Source: Clostridia bacterium (GTDB lineage Bacteria; Bacillota; Clostridia; Oscillospirales; Acutalibacteraceae). Taken from it: DNA of 33,906 bases. The notes below the pieces were generated by a model. That model had not been told where the DNA came from, ran no database searches, and saw only the letters and a list, made by a program, of their open reading frames with translations. Both the position numbers and the translations under genes were made by a program. Shown piece by piece: positions 25,601 to 31,718 of the stretch. The stretch spans positions 1-33,906 of the forward strand of contig JAFTCG010000058.1 in NCBI GenBank assembly GCA_017454815.1, read 5' to 3'. Every line of letters begins with the position of its first letter. The stretch's first letter is position 1.

Positions 25601-25889
25601 GAAGATCGATCTTTATATCAACGGCGAGCTTGACAAGAGCTTCGACGTAGTAATCTTCGGCGACCTCACGGGCGACGGCGCAATTGACGAATCCGACTTT
25701 GTTATCATCGACCTCTACAACGCTTGGGTTCTTGACGACGACGGCTTTGAAGGTTCTGCATACTACTTTGCAGGCGACGTTACGGGCGATGACTGCATCG
25801 ACGAAAGTGATATCGCGATCGTTGACCTTGTTAACGCATGGGTTGGCGAAATTGACCAGACCGATCCGTATAACTTCGTATTCTATTGA
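22650..25889 (+). CDS. Large secreted protein with FIVAR-like repeats and C-terminal dockerin
   Basis: 1079 residues from ATG at 22650, which follows CGGAGGTG at a good distance; the upstream GTG frame (22587) has no ribosome binding site. A signal peptide covers about 1-28 ('IGVSAGA'). Residues about 40-720 are a large mostly helical region I do not recognise. Two helical segments at about 775-850 and 855-925 ('ADYTVLDELIRQAKAIDTSLYTEDS...ARRLYTAIQLLVPL') fit the FIVAR three-helix repeat. A small beta-rich module (930-1000) leads into a dockerin: calcium loops start at Asp1005 ('GDLTGDGAIDESD') and Asp1043 ('GDVTGDDCIDESD'), each followed by a hydrophobic helix. Dockerins bind cohesins on scaffoldins or surface proteins. 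Substrate and activity are unknown. Confidence 0.82.
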   Translation: MKQWKKMLCVMLTFVMIFTTVSIGVSAGADLGSPGYTDSHGTKSLNAKQRATLLLNMVDEALAKADIKIDYSLAGVASINLDFRSIDLAIYTLNKFVNGDTYEAACKVADLGDLESINDAYLGKCYRNQGDDLAMIVNLVAIAFTNLPLIYNYMKGTISLGILDSFVDKSKIVIDIGAKVKDALYHNLVSNFVDECPPGTSADWIIQHAIDTYLLGGDGPDGLAVEGYLPSMAGKTSFSNYTLYQWIENAANAAMTDYIMPIINTDVKKYIKELAGYTDVNDDGTGGDDSEVDDFIKTHINFDYNFTGYTWGNTSEGIFGQINDFIDYVLSVVWTGDDFWVGGDNSHIISNLRSFALNIYETFAEQLIPDTTEIKPISEIEAMDAEELVVYVGQAFVEKYIDYIVIDHQCTTLEELGCYIGMHFAAEVIPNQNYMNKIAHGQATISKELLIQIFTDIGVYYLQAYTPITGLRQGVSLENNMMAIIRWANQVDNSDGRYPGGNFGGIFQKCDTSGTNPWTILDNTIFTMIPLSLLNGVSGSYDLVMNHIVNAALDLRIDTILSMFYKNSSSPMNQNALRAVCTIVNNVLNVVINASPIDSDAMASIDHLLYKDYLANIAGRIVIGVASMGGDLFKSALQFITPFIGLEDDIPWLKVVVPASFQNKTIEELDNYVIQCFNTLGIPDDVYDEDPANWNSMVDFEGYTYLRFYSAYSEAKTFIRRYYTEIAKYDLLVEAGYGDYVTDPRLTEKYGQSAINAAFYNLQETFGRLQQRGANTSQLDYIIQLVTDQGYKAANYPARVWAAYQKALKHAKAVTNIAIYENEEDEEDPINKQSMVNYARRELIHAWKTLENPTADYTVLDELIRQAKAIDTSLYTEDSVAILNYVIAEAEEFEQTIRLQSDQNEVDNMARRLYTAIQLLVPLKVDSDIVGVAEGVIVDAENNYISGLAEYLTADDIKDYLGTSNGGEIVVTPSGEGGEIGTGSKIDLYINGELDKSFDVVIFGDLTGDGAIDESDFVIIDLYNAWVLDDDGFEGSAYYFAGDVTGDDCIDESDIAIVDLVNAWVGEIDQTDPYNFVFY

Positions 25890-25927
25890 TATAATTATTA
25901 AAAGGCAAAACCACTGAAAATAAACCG

Positions 25928-25955
25928 GAGGAGGGGATGTTATCATCCCTTCCTC
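25928..25955 (+). terminator. Stem-loop after the first dockerin gene
   Basis: A 12-bp stem (25928-25939 with 25944-25955) contains one G-T wobble and a TTAT loop. It lies 38 nt after the stop codon. The following sequence is T-rich but has no clean T-run, so termination may be partial. AACCGG (25923-25928) and CCGGTT (25972-25977) could form an outer pair. Confidence 0.55.
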
Positions 25956-25989
25956 GTTGCAGTTTATTTAACCGGTTAATAATGAAGCT

Positions 25990-26030
25990 GAAAGGGCTGT
26001 TTTTCAACCCTTTCACTTTTGTATTTTTGA
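25990..26030 (+). terminator. Terminator-like hairpin in the leader of the second dockerin gene
   Basis: GAAAGGG (25990-25996) pairs with CCCTTTC (26008-26014) around a U-rich loop, followed by ACTTTTGTATTTTTG. It ends only a few nt before the ribosome binding site GAGGTG of the gene at 26046, leaving no room for a promoter after it. It may be an attenuator, a 5' stabilising hairpin, or a leaky terminator. A possible promoter (TTGCAG, 17 bp, TAATGA) lies just upstream. Confidence 0.5.
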
Positions 26031-26045
26031 AAGAGGTGCGTTAAA

Positions 26046-29000
26046 ATGAATCGATTCAAAAGAATTCTGTCAATTGCGCTTGTGCTGATACTTACGATTT
26101 CAAATGTAAGCGTTGCCGCGGTTGCAGCAGATGATGATTATTCGTTCATACCTTCTGCTTCGTTCACGGCATCGGGTGTGACGAGGGTTGCAGGAGGCGC
26201 TAATTCTTATTCCCACGGCACGAAAATCGTCGCAGCCACTCCCTCCGGTGTTCCCGAATCGACCAACGAGTCTGCAAAGATACTCTCCTATGCGGGCGAA
26301 GCTCCGGCCTATACGACCGTCACGCTCACGCTCGACGTTGTTCCGGACGAAACCCCCGTTGTAACCTGCCCGAACGTTTCTCTGAGCCTTGTTTCAAGCT
26401 CGGACAAATCCTTCACATGGGAGATCAACGGCGGCAATGCGCAGGCAGGCTCCACGCTTGACATCTCCGCGACGTACAAATATGACGGAGTTAAATATAC
26501 AAGCCACGCATATTCCTACGTTTGCGACATCGAAACCGGCTCCGCTTACGCAATGAGCTACCACACTGTCGACACAACTTATACAACTCACAAGCACTAT
26601 GCGATGAACGTCGTCAACGCAAGATTCCTCGGCTCGAACGTTGTCACCAAGCTGCGCAACGGCACAAACAGTGGCAACTACTACTATAACTTCAATACCG
26701 GCAAGCTCGAGATTCTTGACAGCGGCGACTACAACACTTCTCTGTACTACAAAGTGACCCAGAAGACCGACACCGGCAGCAGCAACGTGAACAGCACCCA
26801 CTACGGCGACCCCGGCGATATAGCCATCTCTCACGCCTATTTTGACACGAGCACAATGTCCTCTTTCGCCGACACAGGCGTTAAATATGTCGTCAACTCC
26901 GGCGTTAAATACGACCCTGCAAAGTCAAACGTAAGCAATTCATATTTCAACTCCACTTTTGAACACATGGCATATGCCGTAAACAATTCGCTTCAGCCGT
27001 CTACCGTATTAGATGACAACGCAGATGCAAAAGCAAAGCTTTCAATGGATTTCATCTACGGAACAGGCAAAAGCGAATTCGGTTTCAACACCCTTGCGAT
27101 CAACGCTCCACTCTACGGCACTATCGCAAGCATCTCAGACGGAGAATGCTTTACCATCAACAACGCATACAGAGCGAAGAACAATAAGGCAGTCTTCTAT
27201 GACATCGAGAACTGGCTTGTTATGCCCGTTTATCTCCAGGTCCACAAATACGACAAATCTGCTTTGAGACAGGCTATCGAATACGTTCTCAACACCCCGA
27301 CCGACACCATCGACAGATCAACGACGACCGGCAAGGGCATCAATCCCCAGGATTGGTATTATGACGCAGGATTCCCGGCATTCCTTGAAGCGCTCAGGAA
27401 CGCCAATGCGATCAACCAGAAGATCGATGTAACTCAGTCCGAGATCGACAGCGCCGTTACAGCTCTTTACAGCGCATATCAGGGACTTGTTCTCAAAAAA
27501 GCCGACTACACCAAGACAGATGCGCTCATCAAGGTCGCCAACGTTTATTACGAAAACCATCCCAGCTACCTTGAAGAACAGTTCCAGGTTCTCGCTTCAA
27601 CGGTCGACGCTCTCGATTACGATATCCACATCCTTGCCCAGCCCGCAGTTGAAAAGCAGAACGCTCTGCTTGACGAAGCTCTGAAGGGCATGAAGATCAT
27701 CCCCGCCGACTACACTGTCCTTGAAGACGCTTTGGCACAGCTCCCCGAATATTCGGAGGAATGCTACACCGCAGAGTCTTATTCGGCGTGGAAAACACTT
27801 TATGATGAAGCTTTGGCGATCGTAGAATACGAAGCGATCAGCTATTACTACCAGGAGCGCATCCCCGAAATCGCGGCTCAGCTGCTTGCGGCTCTTGACG
27901 CTCTTGAGATCAGCGAAGTAGACCTTGAACCGATCCAAACGGCTCTCGCTCTTGCTCCATACGACGCGCAGTATTATAAAGACGCTGACGCCTACGAAGC
28001 ATGGTCGACCTTGTACAACGAGGCGATCGCATACAGCCAAAGAACCGACCTCAACGCGATAAACAATGCAGAGATCAGAGCTCTTGCACTCGAGCTGACG
28101 AACGCCTATAACGCTCTCGAGCTCAAGGACGCTGACACCAAAGCCCTCGAAAAAGCTGTTGCGCTCATCGACAAAGTCAACGAAGAAGACTGCGTCGAAG
28201 CCGACTATGCGGAATTCAAAGCCGCTGTTGCAAACGGTAACGCGATCCTTGCAAGGAACGATCTCACGATCCTTGACAACGCTGAGATCGCTCAGAGCGC
28301 ACAGCAGATTATAGATAAATATTTTGCGCTCGGATTCATCCCCGCCGACAAGTCCGCTCTCGAAGCGCCGCTTGCGCTCACGCCGCCTTACGCTCCCGAA
28401 AAGTATACGGACGAGTCCTACACCGCTTACGCCGAGAAGAGAGCGGAAGCCCAGGAAATGTACGATGACTCAACTCTCGTCGCGAGCGATAACGAAGCCA
28501 TCAACAACGTTGCGGCGCAGCTTACACAGCTCTTTGGCGCATTGACTCTCAAAGCCGCAGACACGTCCGCCCTCGAAGCGGCTCTCGCGCTCACGCCCGA
28601 CTATGCTCAGGAAGATTACACAGTTGAGAGCTATGAGACATATGCGCAAGCCGTTCAAGCAGGTCAGAACATCCTCGCAAGAGACGGCCTTACATCCCTC
28701 GACGATGAGGAGATCGACGCGGCGGCTCAGGCGATAACCGACGCATTCAACGCACTTGAATTGGAAGGATTTGTGTTTGAAATTGCTGAAGGTTCAACGG
28801 CAGTTATCGACAGAACAAATGGAGTAATATACGGTCTTGAAGAAGGTATCACCGACCTCGACGGGCTTGTAAACTGCGACAACTGTACGCTCAGGTATAC
28901 CGAGACCGAAAACGGCTTCGGCACGGGAACAAAGGTTGAAGTCCTTCAGAAGGGTGAAGTCGTTGAGACTTTCTACATCGTCATCTTCGGCGACGTAACG

Positions 29001-29192
29001 GGCGACGGATATGTTGACGCATTCGACGCTTCCGTCCTCTCGAGCGTTGCAAACTTTGAAACGGAATTTGAAGACGGCTCTGCTTACGCTTTCGCCGCTG
29101 ACCTCAACGACGACGGATTTGTGGACGCATTCGACTGCTCTATTCTCAATTCCGCCGCAAACTTTGAATCTCCTGTTTCTCAAACAAAATAA
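26046..29192 (+). CDS. Large secreted protein with tandem FIVAR-like repeats and C-terminal dockerin
   Basis: 1048 residues. A signal peptide covers 1-28 ('VSVAAVAA'). Residues 30-400 are a beta-rich region without a recognised domain. Residues about 403-905 hold some seven repeats of about 70 residues, each with the plan 'AD..ALE.ALAL.P.Y..E.YT.ESY.AY...' then a helix ending 'NAL.L': roughly 403-484, 487-554, 556-624, 627-694, 697-765, 768-836 and 839-905. These fit FIVAR-type helical bundles. A beta module (910-978) precedes a dockerin with loops at Asp983 ('GDVTGDGYVDAFD') and Asp1019 ('ADLNDDGFVDAFD'). ATG at 26046 follows GAGGTG. No catalytic domain is evident, so a binding or scaffolding role is plausible but unproven. 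Confidence 0.84.
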   Translation: MNRFKRILSIALVLILTISNVSVAAVAADDDYSFIPSASFTASGVTRVAGGANSYSHGTKIVAATPSGVPESTNESAKILSYAGEAPAYTTVTLTLDVVPDETPVVTCPNVSLSLVSSSDKSFTWEINGGNAQAGSTLDISATYKYDGVKYTSHAYSYVCDIETGSAYAMSYHTVDTTYTTHKHYAMNVVNARFLGSNVVTKLRNGTNSGNYYYNFNTGKLEILDSGDYNTSLYYKVTQKTDTGSSNVNSTHYGDPGDIAISHAYFDTSTMSSFADTGVKYVVNSGVKYDPAKSNVSNSYFNSTFEHMAYAVNNSLQPSTVLDDNADAKAKLSMDFIYGTGKSEFGFNTLAINAPLYGTIASISDGECFTINNAYRAKNNKAVFYDIENWLVMPVYLQVHKYDKSALRQAIEYVLNTPTDTIDRSTTTGKGINPQDWYYDAGFPAFLEALRNANAINQKIDVTQSEIDSAVTALYSAYQGLVLKKADYTKTDALIKVANVYYENHPSYLEEQFQVLASTVDALDYDIHILAQPAVEKQNALLDEALKGMKIIPADYTVLEDALAQLPEYSEECYTAESYSAWKTLYDEALAIVEYEAISYYYQERIPEIAAQLLAALDALEISEVDLEPIQTALALAPYDAQYYKDADAYEAWSTLYNEAIAYSQRTDLNAINNAEIRALALELTNAYNALELKDADTKALEKAVALIDKVNEEDCVEADYAEFKAAVANGNAILARNDLTILDNAEIAQSAQQIIDKYFALGFIPADKSALEAPLALTPPYAPEKYTDESYTAYAEKRAEAQEMYDDSTLVASDNEAINNVAAQLTQLFGALTLKAADTSALEAALALTPDYAQEDYTVESYETYAQAVQAGQNILARDGLTSLDDEEIDAAAQAITDAFNALELEGFVFEIAEGSTAVIDRTNGVIYGLEEGITDLDGLVNCDNCTLRYTETENGFGTGTKVEVLQKGEVVETFYIVIFGDVTGDGYVDAFDASVLSSVANFETEFEDGSAYAFAADLNDDGFVDAFDCSILNSAANFESPVSQTK

Positions 29193-29220
29193 AACAGTCG
29201 CGACACATAGAGACAAAAAG

Positions 29221-29257
29221 GCACCGGATAAGATCTCACTTATCCGGTGCTTGGTTT
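29221..29257. terminator. Bidirectional terminator between convergent genes
   Basis: A perfect 12-bp stem GCACCGGATAAG (29221-29232) with CTTATCCGGTGC (29239-29250) and a 6-nt loop. The plus strand continues TTGGTTTTTGG and the minus strand continues CTTTTTG, so it can serve both the dockerin gene and the AraC-type gene. Confidence 0.92.
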
Positions 29258-29272
29258 TTGGAAAACGAATTG

Positions 29273-30166
29273 TTATTTCTTCGAGCTCTTTTCGGACGCG
29301 GATTTGCCGGCACCTTTCAGTTTTTCTCTCCTGAACCTTGCGGGCGTCATGCCATAGAGCTCCTTGAACTTGTTGATGAAACTGCTTGTGCTTTTCCAGC
29401 CGACTTCGCGGCTGATTTTTTCCATCGACATGTCGGTTGTCAGGAGGAGGTTTTCGGCCTCCTTGACGCGGCAAATCGCGATATAGTCCTCAAATTTGAT
29501 GCCAAACTGGTTTTTAAACTGGTGGCTGATGTATGAGGACGAAAAATAGCTCTTTTTGATGATCATGCCGACGGGGAGTTTGAGGTTTTCGGGCTCGCTG
29601 AGCAGATCGACGATTTTCTGGATGCAGGTCGAATATGCGATCGAGCCGTCGACTATGCCGGACTCAACTATTCTGCCGATCCATTCGTAAGCCGTGCATT
29701 TTCTCAAAGTGTAGAACTTGTTGAGCGAATCGATCTTCCACGATTCGGGGTCGGGGAAATAACGCTTTTCAAAGGTATATCTCTGCTCCAGCCCTTTGAC
29801 GGAGGATTTGTTGACGCTGAACATGACCGGAGCGGGCATCATGGTGATCCTGTCGAGGAGGGTAGAAGAAAGCTGAGCGCAAACGTCTTCAAACAGGTCG
29901 ATGGGAATGCACACGTTGATGCACTTATGGCCTGTTTTCCTGGTTGGATAGAGGCTGTGCACGTCGCTGGGACGGATCAGGATAACGTCGCCGACGCTGA
30001 CGTCGACCTTTTCACCGTTGAGAACATGGTAGAAACCGTCGTCAACAGTTATCGCAAATTCGTAGTAATCGTGATTATGAGGAAAAACGTCCGTCTTGTT
30101 GTCAATTTTGACGATAGACACAGCGGAATGAAGCTTTGCAACGGTCCTCTGAACGTCCTGTTTCAT
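29273..30166 (-). CDS. AraC-family transcriptional regulator
   Basis: 297 residues from ATG at 30166, which follows GGAGGAG (30171-30177 on the plus strand); an in-frame start 30 bp further upstream lacks a site. The N-terminal cupin ('PHNHDYYEFAITVDDGFYHVLNGEKVDVSVGDVILIRPSDVHSLYP') probably senses a sugar or other small ligand. The C-terminal third carries two helix-turn-helix units: 'SYFSSSYISHQFKNQFGIKFEDYI' and 'MSMEKISREVGWKSTSSFINKFKELYGMTPARFRRE'. Such proteins usually control carbohydrate genes. Its neighbours, a dockerin protein and an exporter, are candidate targets by position only. An inverted repeat around its own -10 box hints at autoregulation. Confidence 0.95.
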   Translation of the reverse strand: MKQDVQRTVAKLHSAVSIVKIDNKTDVFPHNHDYYEFAITVDDGFYHVLNGEKVDVSVGDVILIRPSDVHSLYPTRKTGHKCINVCIPIDLFEDVCAQLSSTLLDRITMMPAPVMFSVNKSSVKGLEQRYTFEKRYFPDPESWKIDSLNKFYTLRKCTAYEWIGRIVESGIVDGSIAYSTCIQKIVDLLSEPENLKLPVGMIIKKSYFSSSYISHQFKNQFGIKFEDYIAICRVKEAENLLLTTDMSMEKISREVGWKSTSSFINKFKELYGMTPARFRREKLKGAGKSASEKSSKK

Positions 30167-30220
30167 AAATCTCCTCCGTAGCTTCAAAGGAAGCAACTTT
30201 TCAATTTACAATAGTAATTC

Positions 30221-30257
30221 ATGCTCATACATAATAAATTATACAATAATTGAGCAT
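30221..30257. promoter_or_regulatory. Inverted repeat around the araC-type promoter -10
   Basis: ATGCTCA (30221-30227) and TGAGCAT (30251-30257) are 7-bp perfect inverted arms 23 bp apart. They enclose the -10 box and part of the spacer. The position suits an operator for a dimer, perhaps the AraC-type protein itself. Confidence 0.45.
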
Positions 30258-30266
30258 TTAAGTCAA
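30238..30266 (-). promoter_or_regulatory. Sigma-A promoter of the AraC-family gene
   Basis: On the minus strand: -35 TTGACT (30266-30261), 17-bp spacer, perfect -10 TATAAT (30243-30238). The leader is about 65 nt. Confidence 0.88.
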
Positions 30267-30281
30267 ACATTACCGTTCAAA

Positions 30282-31175
30282 TTAAATTATTGTTTTTTGC
30301 TTTTTTTTATAATAAAACATACCTATTCCCGCGACGCAGATCAGGACGTAGCCGACCACACTCAGCAGATCGGGGATCTGGTCGAAAACAAAAAAACCTA
30401 TCGCCGCTGCGAAAAGTATCTGCGAATAGTCGTAGACCGAGATCTCCTTTGCAGGGGCGTAAAAATATGCTTTCGTGATGCCGTACTGCCCAACGCAGGC
30501 GAAAACCCCGGCGAGGATCATGTAAACGACCTGAATTATCGTCATCGGGGAGTGGTCAAAAACAATGAACGGCACGCACATCAGGCACGAAAACGCGGAG
30601 AAAAAGAAGATTATCAGCGAACTGTTTTCGCCCTGCTGACCGAGCTTTCGCACGAAGGTGTAGGCGCATCCGGCGCACATCCCGCCCGCAAGACCGATCA
30701 GGCTTGCAAAAAGCTGAGGGTTTTGAAGACTCGGCTTGATCACGAGCGCGCTCCCCGCCAGAGCCGTCAGCACGCCGGCGATCTGCACCAAAGTCGGTTT
30801 CTCGCGCAGCAGGAAAATCGAAAAAACGATCGCAAAAAACGGCGAGAGCTTGTTGAGCATATTTGCGTCCGAAAGCAGCAGCTTGTCGACGGCGTAAAAG
30901 TTGCAGACGATGCCGATGCTTCCGAAAAGCGAGCGGAATATCAGATCCTTGACGCAATCTTTTCTCGGCTTGAACGACACCTTATTCTTCAACATGATAC
31001 AGCCGATGAATATAAAAGCGAAGGCGTTCCTGAAGAACGCCTTTTGGAACGGGGGGATAGAGTCTCCCGCAAGTTTGACAAACGTCGACATCATCGAAAA
31101 GCCGAAAGCCGCAAGAATAATGAAAGCGATGCCCTTGGCTTTTTGGTCGGTCGTTATCAGAGCTTTTCTTTCCAT
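30282..31175 (-). CDS. EamA-type (DMT superfamily) transporter
   Basis: 297 residues with about ten membrane segments in two EamA repeats of roughly 140 residues. The first starts at 'AKGIAFIILAAFGFSMMSTFVKLAG' and the second at 'ASLIGLAGGMCAGCAYTFVRKL'. Typical family features are 'FFRNAFAFIF', 'SPFFAIVFSIFLLREKPTLVQIAGVLTALAGSALVIKP' and 'LVIKP'-like helix ends. Members export or import amino acids, nucleosides and other metabolites; the substrate cannot be read from sequence. ATG at 31175 lies inside the end of the ArsC-like gene (19-bp overlap), with AAGGAGAA as ribosome binding site, so the two are co-expressed. Confidence 0.93.
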   Translation of the reverse strand: MERKALITTDQKAKGIAFIILAAFGFSMMSTFVKLAGDSIPPFQKAFFRNAFAFIFIGCIMLKNKVSFKPRKDCVKDLIFRSLFGSIGIVCNFYAVDKLLLSDANMLNKLSPFFAIVFSIFLLREKPTLVQIAGVLTALAGSALVIKPSLQNPQLFASLIGLAGGMCAGCAYTFVRKLGQQGENSSLIIFFFSAFSCLMCVPFIVFDHSPMTIIQVVYMILAGVFACVGQYGITKAYFYAPAKEISVYDYSQILFAAAIGFFVFDQIPDLLSVVGYVLICVAGIGMFYYKKKQKTII

Positions 31176-31504
31176 TCATTCTCCTTGAATCCGACGAGGA
31201 CGATGCCTTCGCGGACGACGATCGGTCTTTTGACGAGCATACCGTCGGTGGACAGCAGCCTGAGCTTTTCTTCGGTCGACATGGTCGGGAGCTTATCCTT
31301 TAATTCGAGCGATTTGTAGAGCAGCCCTGAGGTGTTGAAAAACTTTTTGATCTCAAGACCGCTTTTTTCGTACCAATCTTTAAGCTCGTCGTAGGAAGGG
31401 TTGTCGGTTTTTATATCTCTTTTTTCAAAATCAATTCCGTTTTCAACGAGCCATTTCTCGGCTTTTTGGCACGTCGTGCATTTCGGGTAGCAGATAAAGA
31501 GCAT
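31157..31504 (-). CDS. ArsC/Spx-family thioredoxin-fold protein
   Basis: 115 residues from ATG at 31504; the upstream in-frame GTG at 31513 overlaps the GGAGG ribosome binding site and is rejected. The N-terminal 'CYPKCTTCQKAEKWL' has the CxxC pair Cys9-Cys12 of the Spx/ArsC/YffB group, and 'GMLVKRPIVV' carries the conserved Arg region. 'FNTSGLLYKSLELKDKL' also matches. Real arsenate reduction is not certain: many such proteins are thiol-redox enzymes of unknown substrate, and Spx-type regulation is another option. No other ars genes are nearby. It forms an operon with the EamA transporter. Confidence 0.92.
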   Translation of the reverse strand: MLFICYPKCTTCQKAEKWLVENGIDFEKRDIKTDNPSYDELKDWYEKSGLEIKKFFNTSGLLYKSLELKDKLPTMSTEEKLRLLSTDGMLVKRPIVVREGIVLVGFKENEWKEKL

Positions 31505-31537
31505 TTTTCGCACCTCCGGGGAGTAAATACAAGGTAT

Positions 31538-31566
31538 ATTTTACTACTCGCTTGCCAATAAGTCAA
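31538..31566 (-). promoter_or_regulatory. Sigma-A promoter of the ArsC-like/EamA operon
   Basis: On the minus strand: -35 TTGACT (31566-31561), 17-bp spacer, -10 TAAAAT (31543-31538). Confidence 0.83.
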
Positions 31567-31585
31567 CAAAAATATAAATAACGTA

Positions 31586-31614
31586 TTGATTATTTGAGTG
31601 TATAGATGTATTAT
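31586..31614 (+). promoter_or_regulatory. Sigma-A promoter of the zinc-ribbon protein gene
   Basis: -35 TTGATT (31586-31591), 17-bp spacer, -10 TATTAT (31609-31614). It diverges from the ArsC-like promoter with only about 20 bp between the two -35 boxes. The leader is about 100 nt. Confidence 0.8.
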
Positions 31615-31718
31615 TGTCAGTGTAGTAGCGACAGCGCCATTTGATTTGTGCCGGGGTTTTACTCTTACAAAGAACAGGCGTTGATGAGCTTGAAAAAATT
31701 TGAGAGGAGCAACAGTTG

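Noticed and set aside
31157..31504. Arsenic resistance operon
   Set aside because: No arsR, arsB/acr3 or arsA nearby; the fold family includes many proteins unrelated to arsenate.
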